A stretch of DNA of 6,218 bases. It comes from an uncultured Clostridia bacterium. Lineage in GTDB: Bacteria > Bacillota > Clostridia > Christensenellales > Borkfalkiaceae. Position numbers and translations under genes: made by a program. Under the pieces are notes generated by a model, which worked only from the letters and a program-made list of their open reading frames with translations, did no database searches and was not told where the DNA came from. This document shows positions 1 through 6,187 of the stretch, one piece after another; the stretch's first letter is position 1, and each line of letters starts with the position of its first letter. The stretch covers positions 1 to 6,218 of the forward strand of contig CAMAHZ010000080.1 of the NCBI GenBank assembly GCA_945834965.1, read 5' to 3'.

Positions 1-50
1 ATATAGATTATTATGAACAGGCACGCCGCCTGAAGCTTGATATGTATCAT
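1..50 (-). CDS. Possible start of a further gene, cut by the window edge
   Basis: A minus-strand ATG at 50-48 opens a frame that stays open to the window edge, about 16 codons reading MIHIKLQAACLFIIIY. It begins 11 nt after the stop of the Cys-rich gene, in keeping with the tight spacing of this operon. The hydrophobic run LFIIIY could be the start of an N-terminal membrane segment. A weak GGG lies about 7 nt upstream, so the ribosome binding site is poor. Too little is visible to name a family, and it may be chance. If it is real, the operon continues beyond the window; no convincing terminator is seen in bases 1-61. Confidence 0.35.
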   Translation of the reverse strand, partial: MIHIKLQAACLFIIIY

Positions 51-61
51 AATTTACCCGT

Positions 62-397
62 TTACTTTTTTTGAAGGCGAGCCTTAGCTTCGCCGTTCGT
101 CGAATGAACTTGACAGACTACGGCGCAGCCTTCCATACTTTGGCAGTCGCCGCAGGTTGTAAAGCCCTTACTCAAGGCGCATATGCGTATTTGACACAAG
201 CTTTCACAGAAGGGCGTTTTAACGCCTTTCGCCCTACAGCCTACGCAGTTAATCATATCCGCCGTAATAGTCACGCCGTTAAGCTCGCTCCACTCCTTTG
301 CAACCTTTTGCCTGAGAGCGTTATCGTCGTTTAAGGTTGCTTCTCTCGCCTGACACGCCGAGCAGTCTAATCCGCAACAAGCAATAAGTTCGTCCAT
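62..397 (-). CDS. Cys-rich DUF3795-family protein
   Basis: Small soluble protein of 111 residues with 13 cysteines. The N-terminal CCGLDCSAC (residues 7-15), then CVGC (51-54), C64, C68, C73, CGDC (82-85), C91 and C95 match the pattern of the DUF3795 family, whose members are small, Cys-rich and of unknown biochemical role. The paired CxxC motifs suggest binding of zinc or an iron-sulfur cluster; this is inference. I start it at 397 rather than at 427: the 397 ATG has GGGAAAG at 402-408 with suitable spacing and lies 14 nt after the permease stop, whereas the upstream ATG would overlap the permease and add a charged stretch (MGKFIKRERT) outside the motif region. It is the last complete gene of the tetR-ABC operon, so it is probably co-expressed with the transporter, but no functional link is demonstrated. 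No signal peptide or membrane segment is visible. Confidence 0.85.
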   Translation of the reverse strand: MDELIACCGLDCSACQAREATLNDDNALRQKVAKEWSELNGVTITADMINCVGCRAKGVKTPFCESLCQIRICALSKGFTTCGDCQSMEGCAVVCQVHSTNGEAKARLQKK

Positions 398-411
398 AGT
401 TCTTTCCCGCT

Positions 412-2001
412 TTATAAATTTTCCCATATGCGCACGCCGAACTTCTTTATCCAGGCAAACGCACAGACAGCGCCTGCGGCAAGCGAAAGGGTGCAGATTA
501 ACAGGTATATCTCACCGCTCACTATAAGCGTTGCGGCGAAGTTTAGCCCGACGAGCGCGCCGAAGATTACAAACACGGCAAGCATTAAAAAGAGTACGCT
601 TATGCTCTGCTTAATGACCACCGTCTCGTTATCCCAGTCGAGCATGGGCTTTAAAAGGTTGAATATAAGCCCCAACGCGCCGAATAAAAAGTTGGTTGCA
701 ATCGGCATTAAGATAAACGCTATATATCCGAGTGCCGAAACCTTTAGCATTATTGCGGCAATCACACCGCAGATTATCGCCATAGGCGTGTTGAAAAGCA
801 CGTGGAAGAACACCTTTGCAAACAGCGGTTTATACCCTTCTACGGGCAGAGATTGCAGGATTGCTATGCTCTTACCTTCTAACGATACGGAAGGTGCGGT
901 CACGCCGTCCATAGAAGAAATCATACATATGCCGATACAAATAATCGGCGTGAGTATTTTAACTAAATCGGGGTTGGCGTTTTGCAGTTCGCCGAAGAAC
1001 GAACCGCCCATTGCAATAAACCACACCGCCGCTAAAAGAAGTAATATTACGCCCATTCCGCAGTTGAGAAGATACGCCGTACTGCGGAAAAAACGCTTGC
1101 TCTCTTTAGCAAGCAGCGTACCCCATACCGAACCGCTTTTTACCATCTTTTGCTTGTACACCGACTTAGACGCCGCCGCCTTTCGGGTGATTATGCCGAG
1201 ATAGGTTTTAGTAAGCAACAGATATAACAGCCCGAAAAGCCCTGCGCAGATTGCAAAGGTGACCAGGCCGCCCAGCCAGTCGCCTTCCGCCGAACGCCCT
1301 ACAAGATATAGTGGATATACGTACGCCTTTATGCCCTGCGCCGCCTGCGACCCGTTCTCCATCATCGCCTTTATAACGGTATCCATCTGCGAATACACCA
1401 CGAAGTATGCCGCAAGCAATAGAATTGAAAGCACTACGGTTATGATATTTGCGTGCTTAACCCTTGAAGCTATAAACGCCACGATAAAGCCTAAAAGGCA
1501 GCACAGCGTAAGCGTGAAAAGGGGCAAAACCACTAAATCGACTAATACGAACAACAGTCCCAAAAAGCTAAATCCGCCAGCCACGCAGAAAGCAACGTAC
1601 GCAGGCGCAAGCACGATAAAGCAGAAATAAAAATTCTGTGCGTAAAGCGGCAGCATACGGCAAAAGAGTATTAGCTTAGACGGTATGGGCAGGGATAAAA
1701 GCAGGTCGTTATCCTTTGCCCTGTACAGCTGAGACTGCGCCATAAACACGCTGCCCACTACGGCAAACACTATCGCAATAATTACGGCGTAGGTAAAGCA
1801 CAGCCAGCCGATACCGTTTTGGATAAAGGCGGGTGCCATAACTATGAACATACCGAAAGCCATTGCCGCAAACAGTACGCCGATTACGCCCATTAAGATT
1901 AGGTAGCTTGCAAAGCCGCTTATGCCACTCTTTTTATCCTTAGTGCGCCCCGAAAGGCGCATAACCTTTATAAATTCGTTTTTAATTAAGCTCTTAATCA
2001 T
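412..2001 (-). CDS. ABC-2-type transporter permease, about 12 TM
   Basis: Integral membrane subunit of 529 residues, the partner of the ATPase encoded just upstream. About a dozen hydrophobic segments are visible, roughly at 31-58, 67-87, 123-140, 144-175, 186-203, 244-263, 313-332, 347-362, 400-419, 424-449, 466-484 and 497-515. Loops between the halves are basic (KAAASKSVYKQKMVKSG, 274-290). Two similar landmarks recur: KNEFIK (7-12) with SLPIPSK (103-109), and AKESKRFF (298-305) with SLPVEGYK (384-391), suggesting two related half-permeases in one chain. LDWDNE (454-459) is a motif I associate with large Firmicutes ABC-2 permeases. The start at 2001 has AGGGG at 2008-2012 and overlaps the ATPase end by 8 nt, so translation is likely coupled; an in-frame ATG at 2046 would overlap further and add a hydrophilic leader. 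Substrate unknown; export is more likely than import since no binding protein is encoded here. Confidence 0.9.
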   Translation of the reverse strand: MIKSLIKNEFIKVMRLSGRTKDKKSGISGFASYLILMGVIGVLFAAMAFGMFIVMAPAFIQNGIGWLCFTYAVIIAIVFAVVGSVFMAQSQLYRAKDNDLLLSLPIPSKLILFCRMLPLYAQNFYFCFIVLAPAYVAFCVAGGFSFLGLLFVLVDLVVLPLFTLTLCCLLGFIVAFIASRVKHANIITVVLSILLLAAYFVVYSQMDTVIKAMMENGSQAAQGIKAYVYPLYLVGRSAEGDWLGGLVTFAICAGLFGLLYLLLTKTYLGIITRKAAASKSVYKQKMVKSGSVWGTLLAKESKRFFRSTAYLLNCGMGVILLLLAAVWFIAMGGSFFGELQNANPDLVKILTPIICIGICMISSMDGVTAPSVSLEGKSIAILQSLPVEGYKPLFAKVFFHVLFNTPMAIICGVIAAIMLKVSALGYIAFILMPIATNFLFGALGLIFNLLKPMLDWDNETVVIKQSISVLFLMLAVFVIFGALVGLNFAATLIVSGEIYLLICTLSLAAGAVCAFAWIKKFGVRIWENL

Positions 2002-2704
2002 CTTCTGCCCCTGCAAGGAATACTTCTTCCAAAGATTCGCCGCCAACGACTTCTTCCATCGTTCCGCAACGCACTATATTGCCGCCCTTTAAAATGGCTA
2101 CCTTGTCGCACAACTTTTCCGCAACTTCCAGAACGTGGGTGGAGAAGAAGATTGCGCCGCCATTATCGCACACTTCTCTCATCATAAGCTTAAGCGTATG
2201 AGCCGCCTTAGGGTCTAACCCGACGAAGGGTTCGTCCATAACGATAAGTTTAGGCTCGTGAATCCAGGCAGAAATGATTGCAAGCTTCTGCTTCATACCG
2301 TGCGAATAGCTTGATATGGGCTGAGCAAGGCTGTTAGAAAGCTCTAAATCCGCCGCGTACTTATTTATTCTCTGCTTTAAAAGGTCGGGCGCAACCTTGA
2401 AGATACTGCCTATAAAGTTAAGGTATTCAACGCCCTTCATATACTCGTACAAGTCGGGGTTGTCGGGGATATAGGCAATCTTTTTCTTGCACTCTAAGGG
2501 GTTGTCTTTAACCGATGTGCCGTCGATATAGATATTGCCGCCTTCAAATTTGAGTATGCCCACGCAGCACTTGATAGTCGTGGACTTACCTGCGCCGTTG
2601 TGCCCGATAAACCCGAAAATTTCACCTGCGTTAATCTGCAGGTTCAAGCCTGTAAGCACCTTTTTGTCTCCGTAGCTCTTTGTAAGGTTTTCAATCTTTA
2701 ACAT
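1994..2704 (-). CDS. ABC transporter ATP-binding protein, EcsA-like
   Basis: Cytoplasmic ATPase of 236 residues that would power the permease encoded next. All core motifs are visible: Walker A GHNGAGKST (34-42), signature region SYSHGMKQK (132-140), Walker B LIVMDEP (153-159), D-loop GLDP (162-165) and switch histidine H190 in STH. The Q-loop region reads YIPDNPDLYEYM (78-89), without the usual glutamine. From memory, EcsA of Bacillus has a similar YIPETPVLYEEL, and the SxGMKQK signature also fits that group, so this is a family trait rather than a defect. EcsA systems affect secretion and membrane proteolysis, but similarity here is at the family level only, so I assign no symbol. AAGGAG at 2712-2717 lies 7 nt before the start and overlaps the stop codon of tetR (TAAGGAG), 11 nt upstream. 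The end overlaps the permease start by 8 nt. Confidence 0.94.
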   Translation of the reverse strand: MLKIENLTKSYGDKKVLTGLNLQINAGEIFGFIGHNGAGKSTTIKCCVGILKFEGGNIYIDGTSVKDNPLECKKKIAYIPDNPDLYEYMKGVEYLNFIGSIFKVAPDLLKQRINKYAADLELSNSLAQPISSYSHGMKQKLAIISAWIHEPKLIVMDEPFVGLDPKAAHTLKLMMREVCDNGGAIFFSTHVLEVAEKLCDKVAILKGGNIVRCGTMEEVVGGESLEEVFLAGAEDD

Positions 2705-2715
2705 AATCTCTCTCC

Positions 2716-3330
2716 TTATTCCTTACTATTCTTTTCGGGAATGACCGTAAGCTCGTCTCCCTTACCTGCAACGATATAGTCGTACGTTGCCATAAACTGC
2801 TGACCTATCATTTGGTTTATTTCCTGCGGGGTAAACACGCACACGCCGTTTGCGCACAGCGTCGCAAGCGAGTAGGCGTACAGCCATATCTGCTTAAATA
2901 ACAGCTTTGCCTGCTTTTCGCTTAAGCCGTAGTCCTTTTCAATCAGCGGTATGCACGCCTTAACGCCGTCGCCGAACTTTTCCATCATCTCGTCATAAGT
3001 GCATTCCCTTTCGCTCTTTTGCATAAACAAAAGCTTGAATATGTGCGGCTCTTTATTTGCGTAGGAAATCATAAGGTTTCCGAACTGCTTGAACGCAGGG
3101 GTGTACTCGAACGCCCTGTTCGTCTCCGCCGTGTACAGCTCCATAGCGTATTTTCTCACTTCACCCCTTATCTCTTCGATAGAAGAAAAGAGAGTGAATA
3201 TCGGGCTTGCAGAAGTACCCAAAGCCGTCTTTAGCTCGTTGGCGGTAACGCCTTCAACGCCGCAACGCCTGCAAATTTCGTAGGCGGCTTTAATTACTTG
3301 TTCCCTTGTAAATTTAGGTTTGGGGGGCAT
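2716..3330 (-). CDS. TetR/AcrR-family transcriptional regulator
   Basis: DNA-binding repressor-type protein of 204 residues, a normal TetR length. The N-terminal domain (about 7-55) holds the helix-turn-helix: VTANELKTALGTSASPIFTLFSS (28-50), with the usual TetR layout of helix 2, the LGTS turn, a recognition helix and the aromatic-rich LF end. The remainder (about 60-185) is a helical ligand-binding/dimerisation region with several Cys and Met; its ligand cannot be read from sequence. GGAG at 3337-3340, 6 nt upstream, supports the start. It is the first gene of the operon, directly ahead of the ABC genes, and its own promoter carries a dyad and direct repeats. The natural model is autorepression of the exporter operon, relieved when an exporter substrate or related compound binds. 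That model is inference. Confidence 0.92.
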   Translation of the reverse strand: MPPKPKFTREQVIKAAYEICRRCGVEGVTANELKTALGTSASPIFTLFSSIEEIRGEVRKYAMELYTAETNRAFEYTPAFKQFGNLMISYANKEPHIFKLLFMQKSERECTYDEMMEKFGDGVKACIPLIEKDYGLSEKQAKLLFKQIWLYAYSLATLCANGVCVFTPQEINQMIGQQFMATYDYIVAGKGDELTVIPEKNSKE

Positions 3331-3351
3331 AGATATCTCCGTTGGCTCTTG

Positions 3352-3388
3352 TTTTAAAACGCTTATTTTAGAACGGTCGTTTTAGAAC
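3352..3388. repeat. Three direct repeats with 14-bp period in the tetR leader
   Basis: The nonamer TTTTAGAAC occurs at 3366-3374 and 3380-3388, and a one-mismatch copy TTTTAAAAC at 3352-3360. The starts are exactly 14 bp apart. The first copy, with the preceding G, is itself a perfect palindrome (GTTTTAAAAC, 3351-3360). Together they cover the early transcribed region between the tetR promoter and its ribosome binding site. Confidence 0.7.
3366..3387. promoter_or_regulatory. Candidate TetR operator dyad
   Basis: A 22-bp imperfect palindrome: 10-base arms 3366-3375 and 3378-3387 around a 2-base centre, 8 of 10 pairs matching. The core is AACG-GT-CGTT. It lies just downstream of the predicted transcription start of tetR (about +4 to +25), where a bound dimer would block transcription. 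Size and symmetry suit a TetR dimer. The sequence also sits in a set of three 14-bp-spaced repeats. Confidence 0.6.
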
Positions 3389-3397
3389 CTTTGTTAC

Positions 3398-3426
3398 AAT
3401 ATAATACTTTGTTTCGGCAATGTCAA
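3398..3426 (-). promoter_or_regulatory. Sigma-A promoter of the tetR-ABC operon
   Basis: Reading the minus strand, the -35 box is TTGACA (3426-3421, perfect consensus), the spacer is 17 bp and the -10 box is TATATT (3403-3398, one mismatch). Transcription would start near 3391, giving a leader of about 60 nt before the tetR ATG. The leader contains the operator repeats. Confidence 0.85.
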
Positions 3427-3498
3427 GCGTTAGACGTAAAATTTTTAAAAGGATAGCTTTTGCCGTTGCATGCGCTTTTAAGTTTTTAAGCATTAGCG

Positions 3499-3514
3499 CT
3501 TTATCGTGATAAAG
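3499..3514. repeat. Perfect 7-bp inverted repeat in the upp-tetR intergenic region
   Basis: CTTTATC and GATAAAG are separated by GT. It lies about 75 bp upstream of the tetR -35 box in a 371-bp gap that shows no convincing ORF. It could be a protein-binding site; as an RNA hairpin it would be weak. Function unknown. Confidence 0.45.
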
Positions 3515-3517
3515 TAT

Positions 3518-3547
3518 TTGCCAAATGTGTTTTAGCGGTGGTATCAT
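3518..3547 (+). promoter_or_regulatory. Possible plus-strand promoter in the intergenic region
   Basis: TTGCCA (3518-3523), an 18-bp spacer and TATCAT (3542-3547) resemble a sigma-A promoter pointing right. No gene follows; a transcript would run about 95 nt into the hairpin terminator at 3620-3648. In A/T-rich DNA such matches arise by chance. Confidence 0.3.
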
Positions 3548-3619
3548 AACGTAATAAATATTAATATGTTATCGTTTCCTTTTTCTATTATTTACTGAAT
3601 ATTTTCTAACAAAAAAATT

Positions 3620-3648
3620 AAAACCACGGGTTGTCCCCGTGGTTTTTT
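3620..3648. terminator. Bidirectional hairpin terminator (distal to upp)
   Basis: An 11-bp stem (3620-3630 with 3636-3646, core ACCACGGG/CCCGTGGT) and a 5-nt loop. On the plus strand it is followed by T3643-T3648. On the minus strand it is followed by TTTTAATTTTTTTG, so it can end upp transcripts. It is the second of two hairpins reached by transcription from upp. Confidence 0.85.
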
Positions 3649-3655
3649 GTATAGT

Positions 3656-3690
3656 AAAACACGGCTGTAAGCGCCGTGTTTTTTTGTTTG
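3656..3690. terminator. Bidirectional hairpin terminator (proximal to upp)
   Basis: A 10-bp stem (3656-3665 with 3673-3682, core ACACGGC/GCCGTGT) with a 7-nt loop. It begins about 20 nt after the upp stop in the minus direction, where its U-tract is short (TTTT then AC). On the plus strand it is followed by a long T-run to 3685. It works in tandem with the hairpin at 3620-3648. Confidence 0.8.
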
Positions 3691-3701
3691 AATTTTTTGT
3701 T

Positions 3702-4340
3702 TTATTTCGTGCCGAAGAGCCTGTCGCCCGCGTCGCCTAAGCCGGGCAGAATGTAACCGTTTTCGTTAAGGCATCTATCTAACGTGGAAACGTAAACGGG
3801 TACGTCGGGGTGAGCTAAGGCAACCTTTTCAACGCCCTGCGGTGCGGCTATTATCGCCATAAACTTAATCTTTTTGCAACCGCGCTGTTTAAGTGCGGCT
3901 ATCGCGTCGCACGCAGAGCCGCCCGTTGCGAGCATGGGGTCGATTAAAAACACCGTCTTATGTTCGATATCTTCGGGAAGCTTGCAGTAATACTCGTGGG
4001 GTTCTAAAGTATCTTCGTCGCGGTACATACCGATATGCCCTACCTTTGCGGTGGGGAACACCTTATGAACGCCGTTTACCATACCCAAACCTGCACGTAA
4101 AATAGGCACGATTGCCACGCTGTCGTCGGCAACTTTATATTGAGTAGTCACTTCCAAAGGGGTCTCCACCTGAACGGGCACGAGTTCAACGTCGCGCATA
4201 CTTTCGTAGGTCATTATGGTGGTAATTTCTTCGATAAGCTCTCTGAATTCCTTCATGCTCGTATTCTTGTCACGAAGAATTGCGACTTTATGTCTTATCA
4301 AAGGGTGGTCGAAAACGAATACGTTTTTTAACTTTTCCAT
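3702..4340 (-). CDS. upp: Uracil phosphoribosyltransferase
   Basis: Cytoplasmic salvage enzyme of 212 residues, close to the usual 208-210, converting uracil and PRPP to UMP and pyrophosphate. Visible family marks are RAGLGM (82-87), YRDEDTLEP (106-114), the PRPP-binding loop LIDPMLATGGSA (132-143) and the uracil-binding C-terminus GYILPGLGDAGDRLFGTK (195-212), all intact. The start at 4340 has a full AAGGAGG at 4348-4354, 7 nt upstream, and shares one base with the stop of uraA (TAATG), so translation is coupled to the permease. The pair imports uracil and traps it as a nucleotide. Tandem terminators follow. No PyrR-type attenuator is evident within the operon. Confidence 0.98.
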   Translation of the reverse strand: MEKLKNVFVFDHPLIRHKVAILRDKNTSMKEFRELIEEITTIMTYESMRDVELVPVQVETPLEVTTQYKVADDSVAIVPILRAGLGMVNGVHKVFPTAKVGHIGMYRDEDTLEPHEYYCKLPEDIEHKTVFLIDPMLATGGSACDAIAALKQRGCKKIKFMAIIAAPQGVEKVALAHPDVPVYVSTLDRCLNENGYILPGLGDAGDRLFGTK

Positions 4341-4486
4341 TATTCCGCCTCCTTCTTCTCTTCCGTCGATTGAGCTACTTCTTCACTTTCAACCGTGTTT
4401 TCGGTTGCGCTTTCGCCTTCCGTTTGAGTTGAAATTTCGGTCTCCGATTGACCTTCGCTCTCGGTTGCGCTTTCAGCCTTCTTCGA
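4340..4486 (-). other. Acidic low-complexity C-terminal tail of the permease
   Basis: Encodes residues 444-491, about half Glu, Ser and Thr, after the last membrane helix. ESATE occurs twice (448-452 and 468-472), 20 residues apart; at the DNA level TCGGTTGCGCTTTC is repeated exactly at 4401-4414 and 4461-4474, a 60-bp period. The last Glu/Lys codons also supply the AAGGAGG ribosome binding site of upp. Confidence 0.8.
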
Positions 4487-5815
4487 CTTAATATTTACCA
4501 AAAGGTTGGTAAGAATACCGAGTATGAGCGAGCAAGCGACTGCCGTTATAGTAACCTTGCCGAACGAGAGAGTAAGTCCGCCAACGCCTGCAATGAGAAT
4601 AACGGAAACCACGAACAGATTTTTGTTGTCGCCAAGGTCGACCTTTTGAATCATCTTAAGACCTGAAACTGCGATAAAGCCGTATAAAGCTATGCACACG
4701 CCGCCCATTACGCAGGGGGGAATGGTTGCAAGGAAGGTTACGAAGGGAGCAATAAACGACGCAACTATCGCCATAGCGGCGGTGGTTAATATCGTAACGA
4801 CGGAAGCGTTGCCCGAAATTGCTACGCAACCGACCGATTCGCCGTAGGTCGTGTTGGGGCAACCGCCGAAAAACGCGCCCGCTATAGAGCCCACGCCGTC
4901 GCCGAGCAAGGTTCTGGTAAGACCGGGTTCGGTCAAAAGGTCGCTTTCGATTATGGAAGAAATGTTCTTATGGTCTGCGATATGCTCTGCAAATACCACG
5001 AACGCAACGGGGATATACGCAACCGCAATCGTGCCGATATAAGCGCCTATATCCGACGAGCCGTAATCGGCATTGACAAACGCCTTAATGAACGCAAAGT
5101 CGGGATACCACTGCATTGATTCAAACTGCGAGAAGTTGATAACCTTGAGAGCGTCTACGTTTGCCGCAAAGCCTATTCCCGTGAAGATTGCCGCAACGGC
5201 ATAGCCTGCGAGAATACCTATGATGAAAGGTATCATCTTTAACAGCTTTTTGCCGTAAACCGAGCAGACGATGGTGACTGCAAGCGTTACTAAACCGCAC
5301 AAAAGGCAGATATAGGGCGACGCAAGGACTGCACCTTGCGCACTCGTTACGGCGCCCTTCATAAGGTCGCCCACTGCGTTGCCTGCAAGCGAAAGACCGA
5401 TTATTGCAACCGTAGGTCCTATTACCACGGCAGGCATAATCTTGTTTATCCATTTAACGCCTGCAAACTTTACGACGAGCGCAATAATAACGTATACGAG
5501 CCCTGCAAAGACTGCACCGATAATAAGCCCGAGATAGCCGAGCGAAGCGGTTACGCCGCCTGCAAATGCGGCTGCCATAGAGCCTAAAAACGCAAACGAG
5601 CTGCCCAAAAACACAGGGCTTTTAAATTTTGTGAACAGCAGATAGACGAGTGTGCCTACGCCTGCGCCGAACAGCGCCGCCGAAGGCGACATTCCGTTTC
5701 CTATTATCATAGGTACTGCGATAGTTGCGGCAAGAATTGCCAAAAGTTGTTGGAGTGCGAACAGCAACGTGCGCGGTAAGCTCGGTCTGTCCTTAACGCC
5801 GTAGATAAGTTTCAT
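4340..5815 (-). CDS. uraA: Uracil permease (NCS2/NAT family)
   Basis: Membrane uracil:proton symporter type, 491 residues, longer than the roughly 430 usual for UraA/PyrP. Many hydrophobic segments fill residues 12-440. Substrate-site landmarks are present: AEHIADH (276-282), with E277 matching the conserved acidic residue of UraA, and GGCPNTTYGES (317-327), with E326 in the NTTYGE motif. The first-helix QH motif reads QQ (22-23), and ISGNAS (333-338) replaces the common T-R variant; both may be clade features. Residues 444-491 form a hydrophilic, Glu/Ser/Thr-rich tail without membrane character. RBS AGAGGAAA (5819-5826) supports the start. The upp gene follows with a TAATG overlap, which makes uracil the likely substrate; xanthine is less likely. 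Confidence 0.95.
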   Translation of the reverse strand: MKLIYGVKDRPSLPRTLLFALQQLLAILAATIAVPMIIGNGMSPSAALFGAGVGTLVYLLFTKFKSPVFLGSSFAFLGSMAAAFAGGVTASLGYLGLIIGAVFAGLVYVIIALVVKFAGVKWINKIMPAVVIGPTVAIIGLSLAGNAVGDLMKGAVTSAQGAVLASPYICLLCGLVTLAVTIVCSVYGKKLLKMIPFIIGILAGYAVAAIFTGIGFAANVDALKVINFSQFESMQWYPDFAFIKAFVNADYGSSDIGAYIGTIAVAYIPVAFVVFAEHIADHKNISSIIESDLLTEPGLTRTLLGDGVGSIAGAFFGGCPNTTYGESVGCVAISGNASVVTILTTAAMAIVASFIAPFVTFLATIPPCVMGGVCIALYGFIAVSGLKMIQKVDLGDNKNLFVVSVILIAGVGGLTLSFGKVTITAVACSLILGILTNLLVNIKSKKAESATESEGQSETEISTQTEGESATENTVESEEVAQSTEEKKEAE

Positions 5816-5863
5816 CTCTTTCCTCTCTTTTGTTTTATTTCGGTTTATCGATTACCATACAAT

Positions 5864-5892
5864 ACTCTACCACATTCTTAAAAATTTTACAA
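5864..5892 (-). promoter_or_regulatory. Candidate promoter of the uraA-upp operon
   Basis: On the minus strand: TTGTAA (5892-5887), a 17-bp spacer and TAGAGT (5869-5864) preceded by TGG, an extended -10 arrangement. Transcription would start near 5857, leaving a leader of about 40 nt, too short for a classical PyrR attenuator. Boxes are imperfect, and other A/T-rich matches exist upstream. Confidence 0.5.
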
Positions 5893-5945
5893 TAGACTTT
5901 AAAAAAAATCCGTGCAAAATTTTGAATAATTTTTTAACTTATATA

Positions 5946-6068
5946 ACGTCCATCTGGTCTGGACATATTTCAGATAACTCAATGACCACAAAGGTCTATA
6001 CCCACCTTGAGAGCAATAAAGCGTTGCAACTTGAAGAAATAGCCTTATTTAAGTATCAATTACGTTAA
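5946..6068 (+). pseudogene. C-terminal remnant of a tyrosine recombinase/integrase
   Basis: The plus-strand frame ending at TAA 6066-6068 reads TSIWSGHISDNSMTTKVYTH followed by LESNKALQLEEIALFKYQLR. The GH (5961-5966) followed about 12 residues later by VYTHL is the end of the catalytic domain of phage-type tyrosine recombinases: the second histidine and the nucleophilic tyrosine (codon 5997-5999). Nothing upstream resembles the rest of an integrase: the same frame runs into the A/T-rich promoter region of uraA. Only about 40 of some 350-400 residues are present, so it cannot be functional. An internal ATG at 5982 could start a 28-residue peptide, but no good ribosome binding site is seen. 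A terminator follows the stop. Likely a scar of a deleted or excised element; the short length limits certainty. Confidence 0.55.
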
Positions 6069-6076
6069 AGCAAAAC

Positions 6077-6109
6077 AGCCCTTTCAATCGACTTGAAGGG
6101 GCTATTTTT
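6077..6109 (+). terminator. Hairpin terminator after the integrase remnant
   Basis: An 11-bp stem (6077-6087 with 6093-6103, AGCCCTTTCAA/TTGAAGGGGCT, one G-U pair) and a 5-nt loop, followed by ATTTTT. It starts 9 nt after the stop of the integrase-like frame, as expected for that gene's own terminator. Confidence 0.8.
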
Positions 6110-6187
6110 ATGGGCAGTCTCAATTCATAAAGACACAATTTAATTAAGTTTTGCTATTAATTGGAATCTTTTTAAATAGTTTTTTTC

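Noticed and set aside
10..53. Nested inverted repeats (ATTATGA/TCATAAT around CAGGC/GCCTG) as a terminator of the left operon
   Set aside because: The inner stem is only 5 bp, the outer arms are 7 bp and far apart, and no T-run follows on the minus strand; a reading frame may also start here.
428..1204. Long plus-strand open frame (258 codons) opposite the permease gene
   Set aside because: It is the antisense of a well-supported membrane protein gene, starts without a convincing ribosome site, and its product shows no recognisable domain.
1994..2704. Loss of ATPase function because the Q-loop lacks glutamine
   Set aside because: EcsA-type ATPases, as I recall them, carry the same kind of substitution, and all other nucleotide-binding motifs are intact.
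4656..5453. Minus-strand open frames inside uraA in another frame (4656-4862 and 5121-5453)
   Set aside because: They lie within the intact permease frame, have Arg- and Cys-rich biased composition typical of out-of-frame reading, and lack ribosome sites.
5816..5860. PyrR or other riboswitch-type attenuator in the uraA leader
   Set aside because: The predicted leader is only about 40 nt and shows no terminator/antiterminator pair or recognisable conserved loop.
6105..6187. Attachment-site or small-gene candidate after the integrase terminator
   Set aside because: A/T-rich sequence with only weak inverted repeats and no tRNA-like segment or matching direct repeat visible elsewhere in the window.
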